Assembly (NCBI RefSeq): GCF_016461825.1
Contig: NZ_JAEMNU010000016.1
Span: 83,155 to 119,814 of the forward strand
From: Rugamonas violacea
GTDB taxonomy: Bacteria; Pseudomonadota; Gammaproteobacteria; Burkholderiales; Burkholderiaceae_D
Direction of reading: 5' to 3'
Length of the DNA: 36,660 bases
Shown: piece after piece, positions 24,996 through 33,588 of the stretch
Layout of the letters: each line of letters opens with the position of its first letter
Position numbering within the stretch: position 1 is the first letter of the stretch
The notes under the pieces: generated by a model
Seen by the model: only the letters and a program-made list of their open reading frames with translations
Database searches by the model: none
Told to the model about the DNA's origin: nothing
Position numbers and translations under genes: made by a program

Positions 24996-25031
24996 AAAAG
25001 GCCCGCCCCACGCAAGTGGGGCGGGCCTTTT
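24996..25031. terminator. Bidirectional intrinsic terminator between flgL and the giant repeat gene
   Basis: AAAAGGCCCGCCCCAC at 24996-25011 pairs perfectly over 16 bases with 25016-25031 around a GCAA loop. The stem is GC-rich and is flanked by A and T tracts on both sides (AAAAA at 24995-24999, TTTT at 25028-25031). It can therefore stop both the plus-strand flgL transcript and the minus-strand transcript of the gene ending at 25049. Confidence 0.95.
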
Positions 25032-25048
25032 GTCGTCGCGCCGGGGCG

Positions 25049-28000
25049 CTACTTGGCGGCCAGGATGCCGGCCTGTTCGAGGCGGCGGCGCCACTCCTCG
25101 CCCTGGCCGGCGGCGGACTCGGCCGGCCGGCCGCCGTGGTCCGCCTGGAACTGCTGCAACTGCCGGCCCAGCGCGGCGACGCTGCCGGCCAGGCTGGCGG
25201 CGGCGCCGGCCGAGGCCGCCGCCGTGGCGGCCGTGCCGGCCGGGTCGGCCGTCCAGGCCGGGCCGCCGGCGGCGCCGCCGGCCTCATGGCCGAAGTCGGC
25301 GATGGCCTGGGTCAAACCGCTGACCTTGGCGCTCAGCGGCGCGCTCTGCCGCGCCGCCCGCTCGGCCAGGAACCAGACGTCGGCCATCTGCCCCTGCAGG
25401 CCGTCGGAGGTGACGAAGCCGCCGCGCAGGCCGATCCAGTTGTCGTTGTCGCGCTCGTTGACCTTGCTCGCCGCCACGTTCAGCTGGGCGATGTGCAGCT
25501 CGGCCAATGTCTTCAGCTCGCCGGCCTGGCTGACGCCGTCGGCGTTGCCGTCGACCCAGACGCGCAGCTCGCCGAAGCGGGCGTCGCGCCGGTCGACGAC
25601 GCCGTCGCCGTTGCTGTCGAGTTCGCCGAGGGCGGCGAAGCCGTCGGCCGCCTTGCCGCCCGCCGCGGCGGCGGTGGCGGTGCCGAACAGCTCGCCGCCG
25701 TCGTTGATCCGGCCGTCATGGTTGCGGTCCAGCGCCAGCAGGCCGTCGCCGCCGCCGACCCAGCCGGTGCGGATCTTCTCGCCGTCGCCGTACAGGTCGA
25801 AGCGCACGCCGGCCGCCAGCGCCAGCGTGTCGATGCCGTCGCCGTTCAGGTCGAGGATCAGCGGGCTGCCCAGCGGCAGTTGGGCCAGCTGGTCGGGGCT
25901 CAGCGCGGCGCTTTGCGCCGGGGTCAGCGCGCACACCTGGGTCGAGCTGAACGCGGCCAGCTGGGAGTTGGTCAGGCTGGCCAGCTGGTCGGCGGTCAGG
26001 GCGCGGATCTGCGGCGTCTTCAGGGCGCGGATCTGGCCGGTGCCGAGCACGGCGATCTGGCTGGCGTTGAACTGGCTGATCTGCTGCGTCGACAGCGATG
26101 ACAACTGGCTGGTCTTGAGCGCCGCCAGCTCGGTGTCGGACAGCGCGTGCAACTGGTCGGCGCTGAGCGCCAGCAGGGCGCGGGTGGCGAAGGCGCCGAT
26201 CTGGGCGGTGCTCAGCTGGGCGATCTGGCTGGTGGCGATGCCGGCCACCTGGGTCGCGCCGAGGCCGGCGATCTGGCTGGTGCGCAGGGTGCCGAGCATG
26301 CCGTCGGACAGGGTGTTGACCTGGCTTGAGCTCAGGCCGACCAACTGGTTGGTGCCGAAGGCGGCCAAGGTGCCGAGGGCGCCGAACTGGTCGCTGCTCA
26401 GGGCGCGGATCTGGTTGCTGCTGAGGGTGGACAGCATGCGCGTCGACAGCGCGCTCAACTGGTCGGTGGTGATCGCGCTGATCTGGTTGGTGCGCAGCGC
26501 CAGCACCTGCACGCTGGAGAAGGCGCCCAGGTCGGCCGGGTTGAACGCGGCGATCTGTTCGGTGCCCAGCGCGGCGATGACGGTGGCGCTGAGGGCGCGC
26601 GCCTGCGCCGTGCTCAGGTTGTACAACTGGCTGCTGGTCAGCGCCACCACCTGGCGGCTGCTCAGCGCGGCGATCTGCGCGGTGCGCAGCGTGGCCAGGT
26701 GGGCCAGGTCGATGGCCTGCAACTGGTCAATCGACAGGGCGCCGATCTGCACCGTGTTGAGCGGCGCCAGCGAGCTGAGCGCGCCGATCTGGTCGAGCGA
26801 CAGCGAGACCAGCTGGCGCGTGCTCAGCGCGGCGATTTCCTGGGTGGTCAGCCAGGTCATCTGGTCGGTGCTGAGGAAGGCGATCTGGTCGGTGCTCAAG
26901 GCCACCAGCTGGGCCGTGCGCAGCGCGCGCAGGTCGTCGTACTCGATGACGGCGAACTGGTCGGCCGTCAGGCCGGCCAGGGCGGCGTCGCTGAGGGCGC
27001 GGAACTGCGCCGTGCTGAGGGCGATGATCTGGTCCGGCGTCAGCACGCCGACCTGGCTGCTGCGCAGCGTGGCGATGGCGGCGGTGCGCAGCGTGGCCAG
27101 GTGGTCGACGTCGATGCCGATCAGCTGGTCGCTGCTGAGCGCCTGGATCTGGTCGCTGTTGATGCCGGCCAGGGTGTTCAGGCCGGCCAACTGGTCCAGG
27201 CTGAGGGCGCGCAACTGGGCGCTGGTCAGCGCGCCCACTTCGGCCGTGGTCAGGGCGAACATCTGCTCGGTGCTCAGCGCGGCGATCTGCTCGGTCTTGA
27301 AGGCGGCCAGCTGGCTGGTCTTCAGGGCGGCCAGGTCGTCCAGCGCCAGGCCGGCGATCTGGTCGGTGGTCAGCGCGCGCAGGGCGCCGGTGGTGAAGGC
27401 GCGCCACTGCGCCGTGCTCAAGGTCTGCAACTGGTGGGTGTCGAAGGCCGGCATCTGGCGGCTGGTCAGGCCGGCGATCTGGCTGGTCTTGAGCTGGCCC
27501 AGGCGGGTGTCGTCGAGGGCGGCGATGCGGTCGGTCGGCAGGCCGCCGATCTGGTTCGGCGTGAGCGAGGTCAGCGGGCCGAGCAGCAGGAACTGGGCCG
27601 GCGTGAACGCGTCCATCTGCTTGCTGGTCAGCGCGGCCAGTTCGGCCGTGGTGAGGGCCATCAGCTGGTCGGTGGTCATGCCGACCAGTTGGTCGGTGGT
27701 GAAGGCGCGCACCTGGTCGGTGCGCATGGCGGCCAGGTCGCCCGGTTCGATGGCGGCGAACTGGGTCGGCGTCAGCCGGGCGATGGCCTTGGTGCTGAGC
27801 GCGCGCACCTGGGCGGTGCTCAGCGCGATGAGCTGGACGTCGCTGAGCTGGTCGAGCTGGGCGTTGTTCAGGTTGGCGATGACGGCCGTGCTCAGCGCGA
27901 CGATCTGGTCGCTGCTGATGGCGGCGATCTGGTCGCTGTTGAAGACTTGGAACTGGCTCGAGCGCAGCGCCGCCAGGTCGGCCAGTTCGATGGCGCCGAT

Positions 28001-31000
28001 CTGCGTGGCGTCGAGCGCGCCGAGCGCCTTGCTCGACAGCGAGGCGAACTGGGCCGTCAGCAGGGCGACGATCTGGTCGGTGGTGAGGAAGGGCGTCTGG
28101 CTATTGCTCAGGGCGGCGATCTGGCTGGTCCTCAGCGTTTGCAGCTGGGCCAGCGGCAGCGCGGCGATCTGGTCGCTGCCCAGCGCGCGCACCTGGGCGC
28201 TGCCCAGCGCGCGCAACGCGCTCAGCGCGGCGACCTGGCTGGCGCTCATCGCCTGCACCTGGGCGACCCGCAGCGCGGCGGTGTCGGCGCTGGTCAAGGC
28301 GCCGATCTGGTCGCTGTTGAGCATGACGATCTGCTCGGTGCCCAGCGCGACCAGCTGGGCGGTGCGCAGGTTGGCGATCTCGTCGGGGGTCAAATAGGTG
28401 ATCTGGTCGGTGGTCAGGCCGGCCACCGCCTTGGTCGACAGGGCGCCGACCTGGCCCGGCAGCAGGGCCGCCAGTTGGTCGCTGTCGAGCACGCGCACCT
28501 GGCCCACCGTCAGCGCGGCGATCTGCTTGCTGCTCAGCGTCTGCAGTTCGTCGGTGCTGAGCGCGGCGATGCGGCTGGTCGACATCGCCGCGATCTGGTT
28601 GGTGGTGTAGTCGGCCAGGTTGCCCAGCGCGCTGATCTGCGCCGGCGACAGCACGGCCAGCTGGGCCACCGTCAGCGCGCCGATCTCGGCGTTGCTGAGG
28701 GCGTGCAGTTGTTCGGTGCGCAGCGCCACCATCTGGTCGGTGGTCAGCGCCTGGATCTGCGCCGTGCTCAGGGTCGGCATGTCGGCCACTTCGATGGCGG
28801 CGATCTGGTCGGTGCTGAAGCGGGCCATGCTCAGCGGCGCCAAGGCGCGCAACTGGGCCGACGACAGCAAGACCACCTGGTCGGTGCTCAGGCCGGCGAT
28901 CTGCTTGCTGCCCATGGCGGCGATCTGCCGCGTCTTCATGGCGGCCAGGTCGGCCGCCACCAGGCCGGCCACCTGGTCGGAGCTGAGCGCGGCGATCTGC
29001 GTCGAGCCCAGCGAGGCCAGGCTGCTCAGCGCGTCGATCTGCTGGCTCGTCAGGTAGCCGATTTGGAGCGTGCTCAGCGCGGCGATTTCCTGCGAGGTCA
29101 AGGCGCCGTATTGGGTCAGTGTCAGCGCGGCCAGCTGGTCGCTGCTGAGTGCGACGACCTGGGCGGTGCGCAGCGCCGCCAGGTCGACCAGTTCGATGGC
29201 GACGATCTGGTCGCTGCTCAAGGCGGCCAGCACCGGATTCGACAGGGCGCGGATCTGGCCGGTGGTCAGCGCGACGATCTGGTCGGTGTTGAAATAGCCG
29301 ATCTGCGTCGAGCTGAAGGCGGCCACCTGGGCGGTCTTCAGCGCGGCGATCTGGGTCGGCGTCAGCGAGGCGATCTGGTCGCTCGACAGGCCGACGATCT
29401 GCCGGCTGCTCAGGCCGGCCAGCGAGCCGAGCGCGGCGATCTGCGCCGTGCTCATCGCGCCCAGCTGGCGCGAGGTCAGCGCGCCCACTTCCTGCGAGGT
29501 CAGCACGCCGAGCTGGCCCAGCGTCAGCGCCGCCACCTGCTTGGTGCTGAGGGCGGCGATCTGGTTGGTCTTCATCACGGCCAGGTCGGCCAGTTCGATG
29601 GCGACGATCTGGTCGGTGGTCAGGGCGGCCAGGGTGGTGTTGTTGAGGCTGCGGATCTGCGCGCTGGTCAGGGCGACGATCTGGTCGCTGCTCAGCGCGC
29701 CCACCTGGGCGCTGGTCAGGCCGGCGATCTGGCTGGTCTTCAGCGTCGGGATCCTGGCCGGCGACAGGCTGGCGATCTGGTCGCTGGTCATGGCGCCGAT
29801 CTGCCGGCTGGTCAGCGGCGCCAGGCTGGCGAAACTGGCGATCTGGCTGGTCGACAGGGAGGCGATCTGCACGGTGGTCAGGGCGGCGATGTCGGCCGTG
29901 CTCAGCGTGCCGAACTGGTCGCTGGTCAGCGCCGCCAGCTGGGCGGTGGCCAGCGCGGCGACCTGGCTGGTCTTCAGCGCGGCGATGTCGACCAGCTCGA
30001 TGGCGGCGATCTGATCGGTCGTCAGCGCGGCCAGGTCGGCGCCGCCGATGGCGCGGATCTGCGCGGTGCTCAGCGCCACCACCTGGTCGGTGGTCAGCGA
30101 GGCGGTCTGCGCCGTCGTCAGGGCGGCGATCTGGCGCGTGCTCAGGGTGGCCAGCAGGGCCAGCGACAGGGTGGCGATCTGGTCGGTGGTGAGGGCGGCG
30201 ATGGCCGCCGTGGTGAAGGAGTTCAGCGAGCTCAGCGCGCCGAGCTGGGCGCTGCTCAGCGCCGCCTTCTGGCCCGGCGTCAGCGCGGCGATTTCCTGCG
30301 TCGTCAAGGCGGTGATCTGGGCGGTGCTGAGGGCGGCGATCTGGTCGCTGTTGAACTTGGTCAGCTGGCTGGTGCGCAGCGCGGCCAGGTCGGTCAGCGA
30401 AATCGCGGCGACCTGGTCGGTGGTGAGGGCGGCGATGGCCAGCGAATTGAGGCCGCGGATCTGCGCCGTGCTCAGCACGTGGATCTGGTCGGTGGTCAGC
30501 GCCTGCGCCTGGTCGGTGTTGAGGACGGCGATCTGGCCGCTTTGCAGCGTCAGCAGGTCGTTGGTCGACATGCTCGCCAACTGGTCGGTGGTGAGGGCGG
30601 CGACCTGGCCGCTGGCCAGCACGTCGAGCCGGCTCAGCGCGTCGAGCTGGCCGTTGGCCAGGCTGGCGATCTGCAGCGCCGTCAGGGCGCGCAGCTCGGC
30701 GGTGGTCAAGGCGGCCAGTTGGGCGGTCCGCATGGTGTCGAGCTGGGCGGTGGTGAGGGCGGCGATCTGCCGCGTGCTCATCTGCACCAGGTCGTTCAGG
30801 GCGATGGCGTTGATCTGGTCGCTGCTGAAGCTGCTCAGGGTCTGCGTGGCGATGGCGCGCACCTGGCCGGTGCTCAGGCCGATGATCTGCGTCGAGTTCA
30901 GCGCGGCCACCTGGTCGCTGCCCAGCGCGGCGATCTGCGCGGTGCTCAGCGTGGCCAGGTCCTGGGTGTCGAAGTTGCCCAGCTGGTCGCTGGTGAGGGC

Positions 31001-33505
31001 GGTGATCTGCCGCGTGCTGAAGCCGGTGAAGCTGCTCAGCGCCGAGATTTGCTGGCTGCCCAGCGCGCGGATCTGGTCGCTGTTGAGGGCGCGCACCTCG
31101 GCGCTGGTCAGCGCGGCGATCTGGGCGGTGCCCAGGGCGACGATCTGGTCGGTGGTCAGTTTGCTGATCTGCAGCGTGCGCAGGCCGGGCAGGTCGCGCG
31201 TCTCGATCGCCACGATGTGGTCGGTGTTGAGCGCCATCAGCGCCGCCGAACTGAGCGCGCGCAGCTGGGCGCTGCCCATGGCGACGATCTGGTCGGTGGT
31301 CAGGGCGTGCGCCTGGTCGCTGCTGAGGGCGGCGATCTGGCTGGTTTTCAGGCCGGCCAGGTCGGCCGTGTTCAGCGTGGCGATCTGGTCGGTGGTCAGC
31401 GCGACGACCTGGCGCGTGGTCAGCGTGGTCAAGGTCAGGGCGTCGAGCTGGCTGCTGCTCAGCGCGGCGATCTGGTCGCTGGTCAGCGCCACCGTCTCGG
31501 CCGAGGTCAGCGCCGCCGTCTGGTTGATGCTGAGGGCGGCGATCTGGTCGGTGCTGAGCTTGTTGATCTGGTTCGGCAGCAGGGCGGCGATGTCGCGCGT
31601 TTCGATGAAGCCGATCTGGTCGGTGGTGAGGGCGGCGATGGTGTCGCTGTTGAAGGCGCGGAATTGCGCCGTGCTCAGCGCGATGATGTGGTCGCTGTTG
31701 AGCGCCTGCAACTGGTCGGACGTGAAGGCGCCCAGTTGGCTGGCGGCCAGGCTGGCCAGGCTGCGCGTGGTCAGTTGGGCGATCTGGTCGGTGGTGAACG
31801 AGGCGATCTGGCGCGAGTTCATGCCGTTCAGCGTCGCCAGCGCGGCGATCTGGGCGCTGGTGAGCACGCTGATCTGTTCGGTCAGCAGGGCGCCGATGGC
31901 CTTGCTCGACAGGGCGGTGAATTGATTCGTGCTCAGCGACGTCAAATGCTCGCTGTTGAGCGCCGCCACCTGGGCGGTGGTCAACGCGGCGATGTCGCGC
32001 GTCTCGATGAAGGTGAGCTGGTCGGTGGTGAGCAGGTTCAGCGCGGCCGTCGTCAACGCGGCGTACTGGGCGGTGCCCAGCGCGATCAACTGGTCGCTGC
32101 CGAGCGCCAGCATGTCGTCGGGGTTGAAGGCGGCCAGCTGGGCGCTGCTGAGGGCGGCGATGTCGCGCGTTTCCAGGGTGGCCACCTGGTCGCTGGTGAG
32201 CGCGGCGATCTGCAGCGTGGTCAGCGCCGCCAGCGACAGCCAGCCGGCGATCTGGTCGCTGCTCAGCACGACCAGCTGGTCGGGCCGCAACGCCGCCTGG
32301 GCGGCGCTGTTCATCGCCGCCATCTGGGCGGTGCGCAGGGCGGCGACCTGGTTGACGTCGAGCGCGCCGATCTGGCGCGAGTTGAGCAGGGCGAAGTCGC
32401 GCGTCTCCAGCGCCACCACCTGGTCGGTGGTCAGCAGCGCCAGGATGGTGGTGCTGAGCGCGCCGACCTGGTCGCTCGACAGGGCGACGATCTGGTCGGT
32501 GGTGAAGGCGTTCAACTGGTAGTCCTGCAGCGCGCCGAGCTGGCGGCTGCTCAGCGCGACCACGTCGCGCGTCTCCAGGCTGGCGATCTGCTGGGTCAGC
32601 AGGGCGGAGATTTGCAGGGTGCTGAGCGAGACCAGCGAGCTCAGCGCGGCGATCTGGTCGCTGCTCAACAGGGGGATCTGGTCGACGCTCAGGCCGGCCA
32701 TGGCGGCGCTGCGCAGGGCCTTCATTTGCGTGGTGGTCAGGGCGACGATCTGGTCGGCGTTGAGGAAGCCGACCTGGGCACTGCTGAGCACGGCGATGTC
32801 GCGCGTCTCGATGGCGGCCACCTGGTCGGTGCCGAGCAGGGCCAGGCTGTCGCTCGACAGGCCGGCGATCTGGGCGGTGTTCAGGCCGACCATCTGGTCG
32901 GTCGACAGGGCGAGGAACTGGATCGCCGTGAAGGCGTTGATCTGGCTGCTGGTCATGGTGGCCAGCGCGGCCGTGGCCAGCGAGGCGATTTGTTCGGTCA
33001 GCAGGGCGGCGACGGCGGCGCTGTTGAGGGCGCGCAGTTGCACGCTGCTCAGGCTGGCCAGCTGGTCGCTGCTCAGGCCGCTGCCCTGGTCGGCGCCCAG
33101 CGCGCCCATCTGGCTGGTGGTGAGGGCGTGCAGCTCGCCCGTGGTCAGCGCGTTGACTTGTTGCGATTGCAAGGAGGCCAGCTGGTCGCTGCGCAGGGCG
33201 CGCATGTCGGCCGTGCTCAGCACGCCCACCTGGTCGGTGGTCAGGGCGGCGCTCTGGCCGGTGGTCAACAGGGCGATCTGGCGGGTGCTCAGCGAGACGA
33301 TCTGGTCGGTGGTGAAGGACGCCACGTCCTCGGTTTCCATGGCGCGCAGTTGCAGGGAACTGAGCGCGCGCAGCTGGGCCGTGCTCAGATAGGCGATCTG
33401 GTCGGTGGTAAAGGCCTGCATGTCCTCCGTCGTCAGCAGCGCCACCTGGTCGGTGCGCAGGGCGATGATCTGGTCGGAAGTGAAGGCGGCTACGATCGAT
33501 GTCAT
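25049..33505 (-). CDS. Giant octapeptide-repeat protein with C-terminal Ca2+-binding module; function unknown
   Basis: 2,818 residues from the ATG at 33505 (GGGAG seven bases upstream). Residues 8-2542 are, by hand count, 305 uninterrupted eight-residue repeats of consensus L-[ST]-[ST]-[DA]-Q-[IVL]-x-A, broken only by 16 linkers (15 of six residues, one of five). Sixteen octads plus a linker make a 134-residue unit. Each repeat looks like a short helix capped by Ser/Thr and Gln, so a helical solenoid is inferred. Residues about 2550-2715 form a module with four Asp/Gly-rich Ca2+-type loops (DLNGDGIDT, DRNHDGRIND, DSNGDGVVDRRD, DGNADGVSQAGE), common at the ends of secreted RTX-like proteins. 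The last ~75 residues are Ala-rich and helical. No Sec signal peptide, membrane segment or RTX nonapeptides. It lies 83 bases downstream of fliR with no visible terminator between. Some relatives may carry the label heme utilization protein (uncertain recollection); I see no heme motif. Confidence 0.9.
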   Translation of the reverse strand: MTSIVAAFTSDQIIALRTDQVALLTTEDMQAFTTDQIAYLSTAQLRALSSLQLRAMETEDVASFTTDQIVSLSTRQIALLTTGQSAALTTDQVGVLSTADMRALRSDQLASLQSQQVNALTTGELHALTTSQMGALGADQGSGLSSDQLASLSSVQLRALNSAAVAALLTEQIASLATAALATMTSSQINAFTAIQFLALSTDQMVGLNTAQIAGLSSDSLALLGTDQVAAIETRDIAVLSSAQVGFLNADQIVALTTTQMKALRSAAMAGLSVDQIPLLSSDQIAALSSLVSLSTLQISALLTQQIASLETRDVVALSSRQLGALQDYQLNAFTTDQIVALSSDQVGALSTTILALLTTDQVVALETRDFALLNSRQIGALDVNQVAALRTAQMAAMNSAAQAALRPDQLVVLSSDQIAGWLSLAALTTLQIAALTSDQVATLETRDIAALSSAQLAAFNPDDMLALGSDQLIALGTAQYAALTTAALNLLTTDQLTFIETRDIAALTTAQVAALNSEHLTSLSTNQFTALSSKAIGALLTEQISVLTSAQIAALATLNGMNSRQIASFTTDQIAQLTTRSLASLAASQLGAFTSDQLQALNSDHIIALSTAQFRAFNSDTIAALTTDQIGFIETRDIAALLPNQINKLSTDQIAALSINQTAALTSAETVALTSDQIAALSSSQLDALTLTTLTTRQVVALTTDQIATLNTADLAGLKTSQIAALSSDQAHALTTDQIVAMGSAQLRALSSAALMALNTDHIVAIETRDLPGLRTLQISKLTTDQIVALGTAQIAALTSAEVRALNSDQIRALGSQQISALSSFTGFSTRQITALTSDQLGNFDTQDLATLSTAQIAALGSDQVAALNSTQIIGLSTGQVRAIATQTLSSFSSDQINAIALNDLVQMSTRQIAALTTAQLDTMRTAQLAALTTAELRALTALQIASLANGQLDALSRLDVLASGQVAALTTDQLASMSTNDLLTLQSGQIAVLNTDQAQALTTDQIHVLSTAQIRGLNSLAIAALTTDQVAAISLTDLAALRTSQLTKFNSDQIAALSTAQITALTTQEIAALTPGQKAALSSAQLGALSSLNSFTTAAIAALTTDQIATLSLALLATLSTRQIAALTTAQTASLTTDQVVALSTAQIRAIGGADLAALTTDQIAAIELVDIAALKTSQVAALATAQLAALTSDQFGTLSTADIAALTTVQIASLSTSQIASFASLAPLTSRQIGAMTSDQIASLSPARIPTLKTSQIAGLTSAQVGALSSDQIVALTSAQIRSLNNTTLAALTTDQIVAIELADLAVMKTNQIAALSTKQVAALTLGQLGVLTSQEVGALTSRQLGAMSTAQIAALGSLAGLSSRQIVGLSSDQIASLTPTQIAALKTAQVAAFSSTQIGYFNTDQIVALTTGQIRALSNPVLAALSSDQIVAIELVDLAALRTAQVVALSSDQLAALTLTQYGALTSQEIAALSTLQIGYLTSQQIDALSSLASLGSTQIAALSSDQVAGLVAADLAAMKTRQIAAMGSKQIAGLSTDQVVLLSSAQLRALAPLSMARFSTDQIAAIEVADMPTLSTAQIQALTTDQMVALRTEQLHALSNAEIGALTVAQLAVLSPAQISALGNLADYTTNQIAAMSTSRIAALSTDELQTLSSKQIAALTVGQVRVLDSDQLAALLPGQVGALSTKAVAGLTTDQITYLTPDEIANLRTAQLVALGTEQIVMLNSDQIGALTSADTAALRVAQVQAMSASQVAALSALRALGSAQVRALGSDQIAALPLAQLQTLRTSQIAALSNSQTPFLTTDQIVALLTAQFASLSSKALGALDATQIGAIELADLAALRSSQFQVFNSDQIAAISSDQIVALSTAVIANLNNAQLDQLSDVQLIALSTAQVRALSTKAIARLTPTQFAAIEPGDLAAMRTDQVRAFTTDQLVGMTTDQLMALTTAELAALTSKQMDAFTPAQFLLLGPLTSLTPNQIGGLPTDRIAALDDTRLGQLKTSQIAGLTSRQMPAFDTHQLQTLSTAQWRAFTTGALRALTTDQIAGLALDDLAALKTSQLAAFKTEQIAALSTEQMFALTTAEVGALTSAQLRALSLDQLAGLNTLAGINSDQIQALSSDQLIGIDVDHLATLRTAAIATLRSSQVGVLTPDQIIALSTAQFRALSDAALAGLTADQFAVIEYDDLRALRTAQLVALSTDQIAFLSTDQMTWLTTQEIAALSTRQLVSLSLDQIGALSSLAPLNTVQIGALSIDQLQAIDLAHLATLRTAQIAALSSRQVVALTSSQLYNLSTAQARALSATVIAALGTEQIAAFNPADLGAFSSVQVLALRTNQISAITTDQLSALSTRMLSTLSSNQIRALSSDQFGALGTLAAFGTNQLVGLSSSQVNTLSDGMLGTLRTSQIAGLGATQVAGIATSQIAQLSTAQIGAFATRALLALSADQLHALSDTELAALKTSQLSSLSTQQISQFNASQIAVLGTGQIRALKTPQIRALTADQLASLTNSQLAAFSSTQVCALTPAQSAALSPDQLAQLPLGSPLILDLNGDGIDTLALAAGVRFDLYGDGEKIRTGWVGGGDGLLALDRNHDGRINDGGELFGTATAAAAGGKAADGFAALGELDSNGDGVVDRRDARFGELRVWVDGNADGVSQAGELKTLAELHIAQLNVAASKVNERDNDNWIGLRGGFVTSDGLQGQMADVWFLAERAARQSAPLSAKVSGLTQAIADFGHEAGGAAGGPAWTADPAGTAATAAASAGAAASLAGSVAALGRQLQQFQADHGGRPAESAAGQGEEWRRRLEQAGILAAK
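25878..33484 (-). repeat. 305 tandem 24-bp units with a 402-bp higher-order period
   Basis: DNA counterpart of the octad region of the giant protein. Every codon-level unit is 24 bases; 16 units plus an 18-base linker give 402 bases. Copies are strongly diverged at synonymous sites (for example tcggtggtcag, tcggtggtgag, tcgctgctcag on the plus strand), so the array is old and kept by selection on the protein rather than freshly amplified. One 402-base unit is shortened by 162 bases at about 27823. Confidence 0.92.
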
Positions 33506-33512
33506 GCAAGTT

Positions 33513-33517
33513 CTCCC
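33513..33517 (-). promoter_or_regulatory. Ribosome-binding site fixing the start of the giant repeat gene
   Basis: GGGAG on the minus strand, seven bases before the ATG at 33505. An in-frame ATG at 33529 has no such site upstream, so the shorter start is preferred. Between this site and the fliR stop I see neither a terminator hairpin nor a convincing promoter. Confidence 0.75.
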
Positions 33518-33588
33518 AGTGACCTCCATGATACGCCGGTAATTGCCGCATGGAAATCAAATCTACGTGTTTCGGCTATTGAATTTCC

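Noticed and set aside
25049..25870. RTX nonapeptide repeats (GGxGxDxUx) in the giant protein
   Set aside because: None found; only DxDxDG-type loops are present, so it is not a classical RTX protein.
25878..33484. Could the 24-base repeats be a CRISPR or other non-coding array?
   Set aside because: There are no unique spacers, the repeats are contiguous and diverged mainly at third codon positions, and the reading frame is intact for 2,818 codons.
33505..33529. Upstream ATG at 33529 as start of the giant protein
   Set aside because: No ribosome-binding site precedes it, while GGGAG sits correctly before the ATG at 33505, and the repeats begin only after that start.
33569..33576. GCCGAAAC on the minus strand as a sigma-28 -10 box for the giant gene
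   Set aside because: Only 6 of 8 matches and nothing like TAAAGTTT at the 11-base spacing.
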